Positions 4,565-10,660 of a stretch of 10,660 nt of DNA are shown in pieces. The stretch spans positions 1 to 10,660 of the forward strand of contig CAYHDN010000032.1 of the NCBI GenBank assembly GCA_964355425.1, given 5' to 3'. Position 1 is the first letter of the stretch. Every line of letters begins with the position of its first letter. Position numbers and translations under genes: made by a program. The notes under the pieces are model-generated. The model made no database searches. It was not told where the DNA came from and saw only the letters and a program-made list of their open reading frames with translations. This DNA is from CAYHDN01 sp964355425. Lineage in GTDB: Bacteria > Patescibacteriota > UBA1384 > XYA2-FULL-43-10 > CAINNR01.

Positions 4565-5888
4565 AAATTGGCGTTCCTACAAACGGATATTTATCTCGAA
4601 GCAGGTTTTCGAGATAGCGAATATGAGAGAAATGGAACCTTTTTTTATTTTTACAGAGTAATTTAAACACTGGAGGGTTAGCTCTTTCTTGATAGAAATC
4701 AATTATTGGTGGTAATTGCTGATTAGAAGTTTTTGCCAAGTCCAAAAAAGTAATTAGATCTTCTTTTCCGATTTCGACAAAACGTTCATTATAAACCTCG
4801 ATAATTTTTTTCAAAAGAGTTTTTGTATTTTTTGAATTTTTTGCAGAAATGAATACCACCGGCACATAGGGTAAAAATGAAAATCCTTCCTGCAGAGATC
4901 CTAGCATTTTTGCCATCTTTTCATATTGTTTTTCTTCATCGAGATTATCCCAAATATCAAATTTATTAACAGCAATTATCATTGATTTCCCCTCATCTTT
5001 AGCCAGACCGGCAAGATGAGTGTCTTGGTTTGTTAAGCCTTCTTCCGCATCGATTAACAAGATTATGACTGATGAATCCTTTATTGCTCCAGTTGCTCGA
5101 ATCACCGAGAATTTTTCAATATTCCGATCGATCTTCCCCCGTCGTCGGATTCCGGCTGTGTCAGTAATTTTAATTTTTTGATTTTCAAAATCTATTATTT
5201 CATCAGTCGAATCTCTTGTTGTTCCGGCAGTGTCACTAACAACCGCTCTGTTTTTGCCGGTCAACGAGTTAAGCAGGGTCGACTTTCCAACGTTTGGACG
5301 TCCAACAATCGCGACATTGATAAAATTATTTTTTTCTTGAGGCGAAGCTTCGGATGCAAAATCAGCGACAACTATATCCAAAAAATCAGCGACACCTCTG
5401 CCTGAAATTGAAGAAATAAAATTTGGTTGTCCGAAACCGAGAGACAATAGTTCCCGTGTAACAATTTCTCGGTTCTGATTGTCTGCCTTGTTAACTGCTA
5501 AAAGAATTATTTTTCCACTTTTGTGGAGAGTTTTGGCAATCTCTCGGTCGTAAGATTCGATACCGGAATTTACGTCAACTAGAAAAATTATTTTATCGGC
5601 TTCAGAAATTGCAGCATTGACACTTTCTCTGGTAACGTCTTGAAAAGTATCATTTTTATCTTTTTCGAACAATCCGGCGGTATCAACGGCCAGAAACTTT
5701 TTGCCGCACCACTCGATTTGTGCATAAAGTCTATCTCTGGTGGTTTTTGCAATATCCGACTCAATTGCTTTTCTCTTTCCATAAACACGATTAAAAAAGG
5801 TCGACTTCCCAACATTCGGCCGACCGACAATCGCAACAATTAGTCTTCCGTCAGGTGACCCTGCGGGCAGTTGAATTTTTTTGCCCAT
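4515..5888 (-). CDS. der: Ribosome biogenesis GTPase Der (EngA)
   Basis: A 457-residue protein with the double GTPase layout unique to Der. Domain 1: P-loop GRPNVGKS at 22-29, DTAG 69-72, NKAD 133-136. Domain 2: GRPNVGKS 196-203, DTAG 243-246, NKFD 308-311. A C-terminal KH-like domain follows, from about 365 to 450. Der acts in late 50S subunit maturation. The N-terminus carries about 12 residues before the first G domain, and the C-terminus ends in a basic tail (KKSGPSKK). The start at 5888 has no SD in front. The 3' end overlaps the lepB 3' end by 50 nt, so the two convergent transcripts must overlap. A 12/13-bp tandem repeat lies upstream at 5915-5939. Confidence 0.96.
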   Translation of the reverse strand: MGKKIQLPAGSPDGRLIVAIVGRPNVGKSTFFNRVYGKRKAIESDIAKTTRDRLYAQIEWCGKKFLAVDTAGLFEKDKNDTFQDVTRESVNAAISEADKIIFLVDVNSGIESYDREIAKTLHKSGKIILLAVNKADNQNREIVTRELLSLGFGQPNFISSISGRGVADFLDIVVADFASEASPQEKNNFINVAIVGRPNVGKSTLLNSLTGKNRAVVSDTAGTTRDSTDEIIDFENQKIKITDTAGIRRRGKIDRNIEKFSVIRATGAIKDSSVIILLIDAEEGLTNQDTHLAGLAKDEGKSMIIAVNKFDIWDNLDEEKQYEKMAKMLGSLQEGFSFLPYVPVVFISAKNSKNTKTLLKKIIEVYNERFVEIGKEDLITFLDLAKTSNQQLPPIIDFYQERANPPVFKLLCKNKKRFHFSHIRYLENLLRDKYPFVGTPIFIDLIPQIKKSGPSKK

Positions 5889-5914
5889 AAGAATATGATT
5901 AATCTAAGTTTTCT

Positions 5915-5939
5915 CACGACTTATCACACGACTTTATCA
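5915..5939. repeat. Tandem repeat in the der / LigB-like divergent spacer
   Basis: Two adjacent copies, CACGACTTATCA (5915-5926) and CACGACTTTATCA (5927-5939), differing by one inserted T. They lie 27 nt upstream of the der start and 67 nt upstream of the LigB-like start, so a shared operator is conceivable. Only two copies are present, so chance cannot be ruled out. Confidence 0.4.
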
Positions 5940-6006
5940 TACAACATTTTATGTTTTTTCGCAAGTAGTTTTGAATTTTGATTTTTGAGTTTTAAGTTTG
6001 ACATCT

Positions 6007-6795
6007 ATGTCTTTAAACTTCGCCGCTATTACTCCTCATCCGCCAATAATAATTCCGGAAATCGGAAAAGAAAATATTGATGACGCTAAGGATACGGTTT
6101 TAGCGATGGAACAACTGGAGCGAAAATTTAATCAGGCCGATATTGATACAATAATAATTATTTCGCCGCATGCCGAGTCTCGGTCATTTGCAATGACGAT
6201 CTTTGCGCCGCCGGAATTTTCTGCTGATTTTGGCAACTTTGAGGCGCCAAATGTCAAATTGAAATTTCCGTCTGACAAAAGTTTGGCACTAAATTTAGCA
6301 TCCGAATGTCAGGCGGCCGATATATTAATTGAAGTCGAAGCCGGACAAATTTCGCTCGACCATGGTGCGATGGTACCGCTATATTACTTGACTAAAAATA
6401 CCGGCCGGAGCATTAAACTAATTGAAATTGCTTTTTCCTCTTTGCCGCCTGCCGACCATATTGAATTCGGACGAGTTATTGGAGAAGTTGTTAATGGCGA
6501 AAAAGACCGGATTGCTCTAATTGCCAGTGGCGATATGTCGCACCGGATTTTTGATGAGCATTATTGCCAATATGGGAAAAAGTTTGACCGGGATATCGTA
6601 GATTTAATCAAAAATCACCGATTGTCGGAAATAATAAACATTGACGAAGATCTTGTTGACTTAGCCGGAGAATGTGGGTATAGGTCACTGTTAATTTTGG
6701 CTGGCGCGTTAAATGAGAAGCATTACCAACCGGAACTTTTGTCGTACGAGGCACCGTTTGGCGTCGGTTATTTGGTTGCTAATTTTGAATTATGA
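6007..6795 (+). CDS. LigB/MEMO-like extradiol dioxygenase-fold protein (AmmeMemoRadiSam B type)
   Basis: A 262-residue protein of the class III extradiol dioxygenase (LigB)/MEMO fold. It begins with the family signature ITPHPPIIIPEIG. Likely metal-site residues are H11 (PHPP), H55 (SPHAES) and E222 (AGECGYRS), with H119 (LDHGAMVPL) and H179 (SGDMSHR) as further pocket histidines. C223 lies where MEMO has its Cys. Real substrates of these stand-alone bacterial members are unknown; a ring-cleaving reaction should not be assumed. No AMMECR1 domain or radical SAM partner is in the window. ATG 6007 is chosen over TTG 5998; there is no SD, and an AT-rich repetitive stretch (5965-6000) precedes it. 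The stop overlaps the priA ATG (ATGA), so the two are co-transcribed. Confidence 0.82.
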   Translation: MSLNFAAITPHPPIIIPEIGKENIDDAKDTVLAMEQLERKFNQADIDTIIIISPHAESRSFAMTIFAPPEFSADFGNFEAPNVKLKFPSDKSLALNLASECQAADILIEVEAGQISLDHGAMVPLYYLTKNTGRSIKLIEIAFSSLPPADHIEFGRVIGEVVNGEKDRIALIASGDMSHRIFDEHYCQYGKKFDRDIVDLIKNHRLSEIINIDEDLVDLAGECGYRSLLILAGALNEKHYQPELLSYEAPFGVGYLVANFEL

Positions 6796-8786
6796 TTGTT
6801 GATATTATTCCGGAAACCAAGACTGTCAATGGGAGCGGAGTTTTTAATTATAAAGTGCCAGAAGAATTAATTGATGATATTAAGACTGGCTCGATTGTTA
6901 TGATGCCGTTTGGAAAGAGAAGAATTAGGGGAGTGGTTGCAAAAGTTCAAAGTTCAAGGTTCAAAGTTCAAAATGAAAATTTAAAATTAAAAAATATTGA
7001 AAAAATACAAGAAAAATTTAGGATTTCAGAAAGTTATATTGAAATTGCCAAATGGATTTCAGAATACTATTTATGCAGTTTGGGAGAAGCGATTTCGCTG
7101 TTTCTGCCGCCGGATATTAGAAATCCGAGAAAGCTAAAGACTTTTTGCTGCAAACTGTCAGCTTCTAAAAAATTGAATCCACTGACTACTGATCAAAAAA
7201 TAATCTTTGAGAAATTAGCGGAAAACTTACAAACTAAAAAGAAAAAGCCTGCTTGCCGGCAGGCAAGGCCTGCGTTGATCTATGGTGTTACCGGTTCAGG
7301 AAAAACGGAGATTTATTTGCATCTGGCGAAAAAAACAATTGAAATGGGCAAAAGTGTGATTCTACTTGTGCCGGAAATCGTACTTACACCACAAAATATA
7401 GAGCGGTTTGAAGAAATATTTAGCCAAGAGGTAGTATTGATGCATTCAGGGCTTTCAAAATCAGAAAAGTATTATTGTTACAGATCATTTTCCAGCGGCA
7501 AAAAAAAGATAATCGTTGGACCAAGAAGTGCGCTCCTGGTTCCGAATGAAAATATCGGACTAATTATTATTGACGAGGAACAAGAAGAATCATATAAGCA
7601 AGAACAAAATCCGAGGTATGACGCAGTAACTTTAGCAGAAAAAATCGCCGAAAAAGTCGATGCGGAATTAGTTACGGGTACCGCGACGCCGAGAATTGAG
7701 ACTTTTTATAAAGCAAAAAATGGGCAGTATGATCTGCTAACTTTGTCTGGGCGCTACAATTTATTGACTTTGCCGGCCACGGAAGTGGTTGATTTGCGTG
7801 ATGAAATAAAAAGAGAAAATTATTCCCCAATTTCTGAAAGATTGCAATTGGGGTTGGCGGACGTCTTAAAGAAGAAAGAGCAGGCGCTATTGTTTCTTAA
7901 TCGCCGCGGTATGTCAACTTTCATTTCCTGCCGCGATTGCGGTTTTGTTCTGAATTGTGATTGCTGTGAAATCCCGATGATTTATCACCTTGGTCAGACA
8001 GGAAATTATCTCGTTTGTCATCATTGCGAAAAAAAGGGGACAGTCCCCTTGAAATGTCCGAAGTGCGGCAGTTTTAGAATTAAATATTTTGGTTCTGGCG
8101 TAGAAAAAATCGAATTGGAAATTGCCCGACTTTTCCCAAAAGCCCGGATAAAAAGAGTTGATGCGAAAGTATTAAAGAATCATAGCGATTATAAAAAATT
8201 TTACCAAGATTTTAAAAATCGTAAATTTGATATTGTAATCGGAACACAAATTTTGGCCAAAGGCTTCGATATTCCCGGAGTTTCACTAGTTGGCATAGTT
8301 TCCGCCGATGTCGGACTTCACATGCCGTATTTTCGGGCGGCGGAAAAAATCTTTCGTTTAATTACTCAGGTCTCCGGGCGATCTGGCCGGCGAGCTAAAC
8401 CGGGGCAGACGATAATTCAAACATATTGGCCAAATTCGTCAGCAATAAAATTTGCCGCCAAACATGATTTTGTTGGATTTTATAATGAAGAAATCAAAAA
8501 GCGCCTCTCAAAGAATTATCCGCCCAAAGCCCACGTGATCAGAGTATTGTCAGAACACAGAATTCAGAGTACAGCCAGGGAGCATATAGAAAAATTAGCA
8601 TCCGAGCTAACAAAACATCACCTTGATTTTATCGGTCCCGGGGCCTGCTTTTTCCAGCGGCTGAACAATCGCTATCGTTACCAGATAATTATTAAAGTTA
8701 AAGAAATTCCCGATAAAAACATCTCACTTCTTTTTTCTCAATTCTCATCACTAGTTTGGGACGTCGACGCACTAAATTTGCTTTAA
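6792..8786 (+). CDS. priA: Primosomal protein N' (replication restart helicase PriA)
   Basis: A 664-residue 3'-5' DNA helicase that reloads the replisome at stalled forks. Order: N-terminal 3'-DNA-binding domain (about 1-105), Walker A GVTGSGKT (165-172), Walker B DEEQ (261-264; DEEH is usual), GTATP (296-300), and the zinc-binding cysteines C380, C383, C389, C392, C409, C412, C422, C425. Then come the C-terminal helicase motifs GTQILAKGFDIPGVSLV and TQVSGRSGR (525-533). It is shorter than the usual approximately 730 residues, yet two short stretches look inserted: tandem AGTTCAA units encode residues about 51-61, and a TGCCGGCA-centred imperfect palindrome encodes PACRQARP (153-160) right before Walker A. 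ATG overlaps the previous stop as ATGA. Confidence 0.96.
   Translation: MIVDIIPETKTVNGSGVFNYKVPEELIDDIKTGSIVMMPFGKRRIRGVVAKVQSSRFKVQNENLKLKNIEKIQEKFRISESYIEIAKWISEYYLCSLGEAISLFLPPDIRNPRKLKTFCCKLSASKKLNPLTTDQKIIFEKLAENLQTKKKKPACRQARPALIYGVTGSGKTEIYLHLAKKTIEMGKSVILLVPEIVLTPQNIERFEEIFSQEVVLMHSGLSKSEKYYCYRSFSSGKKKIIVGPRSALLVPNENIGLIIIDEEQEESYKQEQNPRYDAVTLAEKIAEKVDAELVTGTATPRIETFYKAKNGQYDLLTLSGRYNLLTLPATEVVDLRDEIKRENYSPISERLQLGLADVLKKKEQALLFLNRRGMSTFISCRDCGFVLNCDCCEIPMIYHLGQTGNYLVCHHCEKKGTVPLKCPKCGSFRIKYFGSGVEKIELEIARLFPKARIKRVDAKVLKNHSDYKKFYQDFKNRKFDIVIGTQILAKGFDIPGVSLVGIVSADVGLHMPYFRAAEKIFRLITQVSGRSGRRAKPGQTIIQTYWPNSSAIKFAAKHDFVGFYNEEIKKRLSKNYPPKAHVIRVLSEHRIQSTAREHIEKLASELTKHHLDFIGPGACFFQRLNNRYRYQIIIKVKEIPDKNISLLFSQFSSLVWDVDALNLL
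6944..6971 (+). repeat. Four tandem AGTTCAA heptamers inside priA
   Basis: Four 7-bp units (AGTTCAA, AGTTCAA, GGTTCAA, AGTTCAA) directly follow the conserved PFGKRRIRGVV segment and encode a QSSRFKVQ-like stretch not expected in the PriA N-terminal domain. Similar TTCAAA-type runs are often seen between genes in such genomes. The 5965-6000 spacer before the LigB-like gene has a related T-rich, TTTTGA-type composition. Confidence 0.7.
7247..7270 (+). repeat. GC-rich imperfect palindrome (TGCCGGCA core) inside priA
   Basis: An interrupted dyad around TGCCGGCA (about 7254-7261) with flanking CCTGC/GGCAAGG arms. It is GC-rich in an AT-rich neighbourhood and translates as PACRQARP in the linker before Walker A. 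It resembles the CCTGCCTGCCGGCAGG-type repeats dispersed in many CPR genomes (from general knowledge, not tested here). The frame is kept. Confidence 0.55.
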
Positions 8787-8840
8787 CACTTTTCCCACAC
8801 CTCCGAGGTGTGGGAAAAGTGGAGGTGTGGGAAAAGTGTT
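8785..8840. repeat. One left arm and two identical right arms: tripartite repeat after priA
   Basis: The 19-nt arm at 8785-8803 is complementary to 8822-8840 over 19 bp. Its inner 17 nt are equally complementary to 8805-8821, which is a direct copy of the third arm. So either a 17-bp hairpin with one loop base (8804) or a 19-bp hairpin with an 18-nt loop can form, but not both. It begins at the priA stop codon (TAA 8784-8786). It may end priA transcription, but no long T-run follows. Confidence 0.8.
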
Positions 8841-8860
8841 TCTTCATCTAATACGCGTTA

Positions 8861-8908
8861 TTGTGATACTGATTCTGCAACGATCGTTTTAAAATCAGTA
8901 TCAGACAA
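8861..8908. repeat. Inverted repeat with 11-bp perfect arms
   Basis: TGATACTGATT (8864-8874) is fully complementary to AATCAGTATCA (8893-8903), and TTG/CAA (8861-8863, 8906-8908) extend the stem past a 2-nt bulge. The 18-nt loop holds a smaller palindrome, ACGATCGT (8879-8886). It lies between the tripartite repeat and the terminator of the minus-strand gene. No gene is seen in 8787-8921. Confidence 0.6.
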
Positions 8909-8921
8909 TAAAATTTTCAAT

Positions 8922-8947
8922 AAAAAAACCAGACCTGGCGGGTCTGG
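8922..8947 (-). terminator. Rho-independent terminator of the 81-aa minus-strand gene
   Basis: Read on the minus strand: CCAGACC, loop CGCCA, GGTCTGG, then seven T. It begins 8 nt after the stop of the minus-strand gene ending at 8955. This is a canonical GC stem plus T-run and supports the reality of that gene. Confidence 0.88.
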
Positions 8948-8954
8948 CGCGGGA

Positions 8955-9200
8955 TCATTTGTCGTAACCTTGTCTGGTAATGGAGTCGCCGGAGACAGTC
9001 ATCCGAACTGCTTCCTGCCACGGGGCCTTGTTCCGCTGTTGATAGTTGAAGATGTCTTGCCTTTGTTCGTCGGTCAACGAAATCGCGATCCTCTTTATAA
9101 CATCCCCAGGGGGAGAATCATCGCATAGATGCTTGCCGACAATTACCTGAAGCCCACACAGTTTGTATGGCTTTGTTTGGTGTTTGTTATCATTTGCCAT
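8955..9200 (-). CDS. Orphan hypothetical protein, 81 aa
   Basis: No family is recognised. ATG 9200 is preferred because a full AAGGAG SD (9215-9210) lies 9 nt upstream; a GTG at 9206 would be only 3 nt from it. The product is soluble, with no membrane segment or signal peptide. It has two Cys (in KLCGLQ and KHLCDD), a central IKRIAISLTDEQRQDIFNYQQR helix-like stretch that may be a small DNA- or protein-binding unit, and a polar tail. Its base composition (about 49% G+C over 240 bases counted) is clearly above a sampled part of priA (about 37%). That, its strong SD unlike its neighbours, its own terminator and its surrounding dyads suggest later acquisition. A TTGACT/TAGAAT pair upstream may be its promoter. 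Confidence 0.7.
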   Translation of the reverse strand: MANDNKHQTKPYKLCGLQVIVGKHLCDDSPPGDVIKRIAISLTDEQRQDIFNYQQRNKAPWQEAVRMTVSGDSITRQGYDK

Positions 9201-9209
9201 TTGCACCGA

Positions 9210-9215
9210 CTCCTT
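9210..9215 (-). promoter_or_regulatory. Shine-Dalgarno site AAGGAG that decides the start of the 81-aa gene
   Basis: AAGGAG on the minus strand, 9 nt before ATG 9200. It is one of two AAGGAG copies in 30 bases (the other at 9239-9234) and, with GGAG before galE, one of the few good SD sites in the window. Confidence 0.7.
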
Positions 9216-9251
9216 GTTTCATCACAATGGTCGCTCCTTGATTGCAATCGT

Positions 9252-9283
9252 ATTCTACTATTATTAAATGATCGAAAAGTCAA
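9252..9283 (-). promoter_or_regulatory. Candidate promoter of the 81-aa minus-strand gene
   Basis: TTGACT (9283-9278) and TAGAAT (9257-9252) on the minus strand, each five of six to consensus but with a long 20-nt spacer. The leader to the ATG would be about 45 nt and hold both AAGGAG motifs. Confidence 0.4.
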
Positions 9284-9308
9284 TCTAGAAAAAAATATTC
9301 CCGTCAGG

Positions 9309-9314
9309 TATAAT
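9309..9314 (+). promoter_or_regulatory. Consensus -10 box (TATAAT) upstream of galE
   Basis: A perfect TATAAT 67 nt before the galE ATG. No convincing -35 box lies 16-19 nt upstream. If used, the leader would contain the hairpin at 9323-9354. Confidence 0.4.
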
Positions 9315-9322
9315 TCAAGAAA

Positions 9323-9354
9323 GATTGCTTCTCCGCCGAAGGCGGATCGCAATG
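9323..9354 (+). repeat. Hairpin resembling a dispersed ATTGC...GCAAT repeat, in the galE leader
   Basis: ATTGC (9324-9328) pairs with GCAAT (9349-9353) and TCCGCC (9332-9337) with GGCGGA (9341-9346), loop GAA. The layout (AGATTGCTTC-stem-TCGCAATGAC) is like a short palindromic sequence found scattered in many bacterial genomes; this is from general knowledge and cannot be tested with one copy. Confidence 0.5.
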
Positions 9355-9381
9355 ACGAGAAAATTAATTTGGAGATTTTTG

Positions 9382-10545
9382 ATGAAAAAAATTTTAGTTA
9401 CCGGCGGCGCCGGTTATATCGGATCGCATGCCGTAAAAGAATTAATTAAAAATGGTTTGGACGTCGTGGTTTTGGATAGCTTGGAAGCCGGACATAAGGA
9501 AGCAATTGACCCTAAAATTAAACTGGAAGTTGTTAATCTAGCCGATAAAGAAAAGGTTAAATTGGTTTTTGAAAAACACAAACCGGACGCAGTCGTTGAT
9601 TTTGCTGCTTATTTAGCCGTCGGCGAATCAATGGAGAATCCAAAAAAGTATTTTCAAAATAATGTGGTAAACTTTATTTATCTACTTGATGTGATGAGAG
9701 ATGTCGGCTGTAAATACTTGATTAAATCTTCAACCGCGGCAGTTTATGGCAACCCGATAAAGGATAGTGATACCCCCTGGCAAGAAAACTTTACCGAAAA
9801 ATATCAGCCAAAAAAATCTGCGTTGTTGGCAGGCAAATGGGACGACACTAATGTTGCAGGAGAAGAATTTTTTCAAAAGTTTATCAGCCATTATAGCCAA
9901 ATCTACAAAAATCGGTCGGAGTTGGAGCTTAATGATCTAGAATTATCCGAGCTTCGCATACCTTTGTCAATTTATGGTTTGTCGAAAGCCCTTGACGAAA
10001 TACTGATGGAAAAGTACAATAAATTGTCGGACATCAAATCTGTAACACTCCGATATTTCAATGTTTGCGGTGCCGATCCCGATGGTGAGATAGGTGAAGA
10101 CAAGCCAAATCCGACAACACTAATGGTTTTGGCAATCTATCAGGCACTTAATAAAATTCCCCAGTTGCAGATATTTGGAAACGATTATCCAACGCCCGAT
10201 GGCACTGGCATTCGCGACTATATCCATCCATCAGATTTAGCGAGTGGCCACGTCGCCGCCTTGAACCACTTGTTTGCCGGCAATGTTTCGGAAGTTTTCA
10301 ATTTGGGAACTGGACAGGGATCGAGCGTCATTGAAGTGATTTTGGCGGTTGAGAGAGCTTCCGGCCGAAAGATAAATATTAAAAACTGCCGGCGAAGAAG
10401 TGGTGACGCCACTATATCAGTGGCCGATCCTGGCAAAGCAAATTCAAAATTGAATTGGCAGGCGAAATATGACTTAAATGGCATGGCAAAAACCGCTTGG
10501 AGATGGCACAATCAAAATCCAAAGGGTTTTAAAACCAATAGTTAA
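9382..10545 (+). CDS. galE: UDP-glucose 4-epimerase with a large insertion
   Basis: An extended short-chain dehydrogenase/reductase that interconverts UDP-glucose and UDP-galactose using bound NAD. ATG 9382 is chosen because GGAG (9371-9374) lies 7 nt upstream and the protein then begins MKKILVTGGAGYIGSH; a frame opening at 9325 would add 19 unlikely residues. Visible: NAD-binding TGGAGYIG (7-14), SSTAAVYG (116-123, catalytic T118), YGLSK (Y198, K202), LRYFNVCGA (223-231) and GTGIRDYIHPSDLA (274-287). It is 387 residues, longer than the usual 330-340. The whole excess lies between T118 and Y198, 80 residues apart instead of about 25. The extra part is polar with a helix-like middle (EEFFQKFISHYSQIYKNR). 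It probably supplies sugar nucleotides for surface glycans. Confidence 0.92.
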   Translation: MKKILVTGGAGYIGSHAVKELIKNGLDVVVLDSLEAGHKEAIDPKIKLEVVNLADKEKVKLVFEKHKPDAVVDFAAYLAVGESMENPKKYFQNNVVNFIYLLDVMRDVGCKYLIKSSTAAVYGNPIKDSDTPWQENFTEKYQPKKSALLAGKWDDTNVAGEEFFQKFISHYSQIYKNRSELELNDLELSELRIPLSIYGLSKALDEILMEKYNKLSDIKSVTLRYFNVCGADPDGEIGEDKPNPTTLMVLAIYQALNKIPQLQIFGNDYPTPDGTGIRDYIHPSDLASGHVAALNHLFAGNVSEVFNLGTGQGSSVIEVILAVERASGRKINIKNCRRRSGDATISVADPGKANSKLNWQAKYDLNGMAKTAWRWHNQNPKGFKTNS

Positions 10546-10567
10546 TAACTAAAAACGAATAGTAAAT

Positions 10568-10660
10568 ATGAAAAAACTGGATATTTTGAAAGACCCCAAT
10601 CCGCTTCTTAGAGAGCAGGCCCAACCTGTTGAGTCTTTTGACGGCGCGACACAAGAATTG
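10568..10660 (+). CDS. def: Peptide deformylase, N-terminal fragment
   Basis: The first 31 codons of a gene cut by the window end. MKKLDILKDPNPLLREQAQPVESFD matches the deformylase N-terminus (usual ...I...PdpiLR.ka.pV..fd). The enzyme removes the formyl group from new proteins; the metal-binding motifs (GxGLAAxQ, EGCLS, HExDH) lie beyond the window. The start is 22 nt after the galE stop with no SD in an AT-rich spacer, so it may be co-transcribed with galE. Confidence 0.8.
   Translation, partial: MKKLDILKDPNPLLREQAQPVESFDGATQEL

Noticed and set aside
8036..8048. Palindrome GGGGACAGTCCCC in the zinc-binding part of priA
   Set aside because: It resembles a common dispersed motif, but the spacing between Cys412 and Cys422 is the usual nine residues, so nothing was inserted.
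8808..9128. 106-codon plus-strand frame after priA
   Set aside because: It runs through two inverted repeats and the terminator and lies antisense to the 81-aa gene, which has SD and terminator support.
9190..9222. 10-codon minus-strand frame (MKQGVGANGK) preceded by AAGGAG at 9239-9234, overlapping the start of the 81-aa gene
   Set aside because: It could be a leader peptide, but its SD spacing is 11 nt and the frame is too short to tell from chance.
1..10660. tRNA, rRNA or other known structured RNA genes
   Set aside because: No TPsiC-like GTTCRANNC with matching acceptor stem, no rRNA landmarks and no recognisable riboswitch core were seen; dyads found are simple hairpins.

Overview
The window looks like an end of a metagenomic contig from a Candidate Phyla Radiation (Patescibacteria)-type bacterium. 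This is inferred from compact AT-rich DNA, trimmed-down versions of universal genes (61-aa bL35, 135-aa LspA, 664-aa PriA), frequent ATGA start/stop overlaps, few recognisable Shine-Dalgarno (SD) sites, and short palindromic or tandem repeats tolerated in frame inside coding genes. No rRNA or other taxonomic marker is present that would fix the lineage more precisely.

Layout: bases 6-39 closely resemble an Illumina TruSeq read-2 adapter and are probably not genomic. They run into the 3' end of infC, which overlaps rpmI (bL35) and rplT (bL20), the classical IF3-L35-L20 operon closed by a strong terminator at 706-737. Next is a membrane-anchored M23 metallopeptidase (752-1468). Then comes a winged-helix/Cas2-like (PaaX-type) regulator (1559-2140), bracketed by two related long palindromes: an imperfect 46-mer upstream and a perfect 44-mer overlapping its stop codon. 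A second, unrelated perfect 38-bp palindrome lies between it and the next operon.

The minus strand from 3764 to 2297 carries lgt-dksA-like-lspA, coupled by ATGA overlaps. lepB faces away from them, so most of the export and lipoprotein maturation enzymes (Lgt, LspA, signal peptidase I) share one divergent promoter region. lepB ends 50 nt inside the convergent der (EngA GTPase, ribosome assembly) gene. A LigB/MEMO-like protein gene and priA (restart helicase) form a coupled pair at 6007-8786.

Between priA and galE (8787-9381) lies an accessory-looking island. It has a repeat with one left arm and two identical right arms, a second long inverted repeat, and a GC-richer 81-aa orphan gene on the minus strand with a good SD and its own terminator. 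It also holds a dispersed-repeat-like hairpin. galE encodes an epimerase with about 55 extra residues between its catalytic Thr and Tyr. The window closes with the first 31 codons of a peptide deformylase gene.

Most of the window is core housekeeping: translation, envelope/export and replication restart. The least explained parts are the palindrome-flanked Cas2-like regulator locus (1498-2274) and the dyad-rich island downstream of priA.
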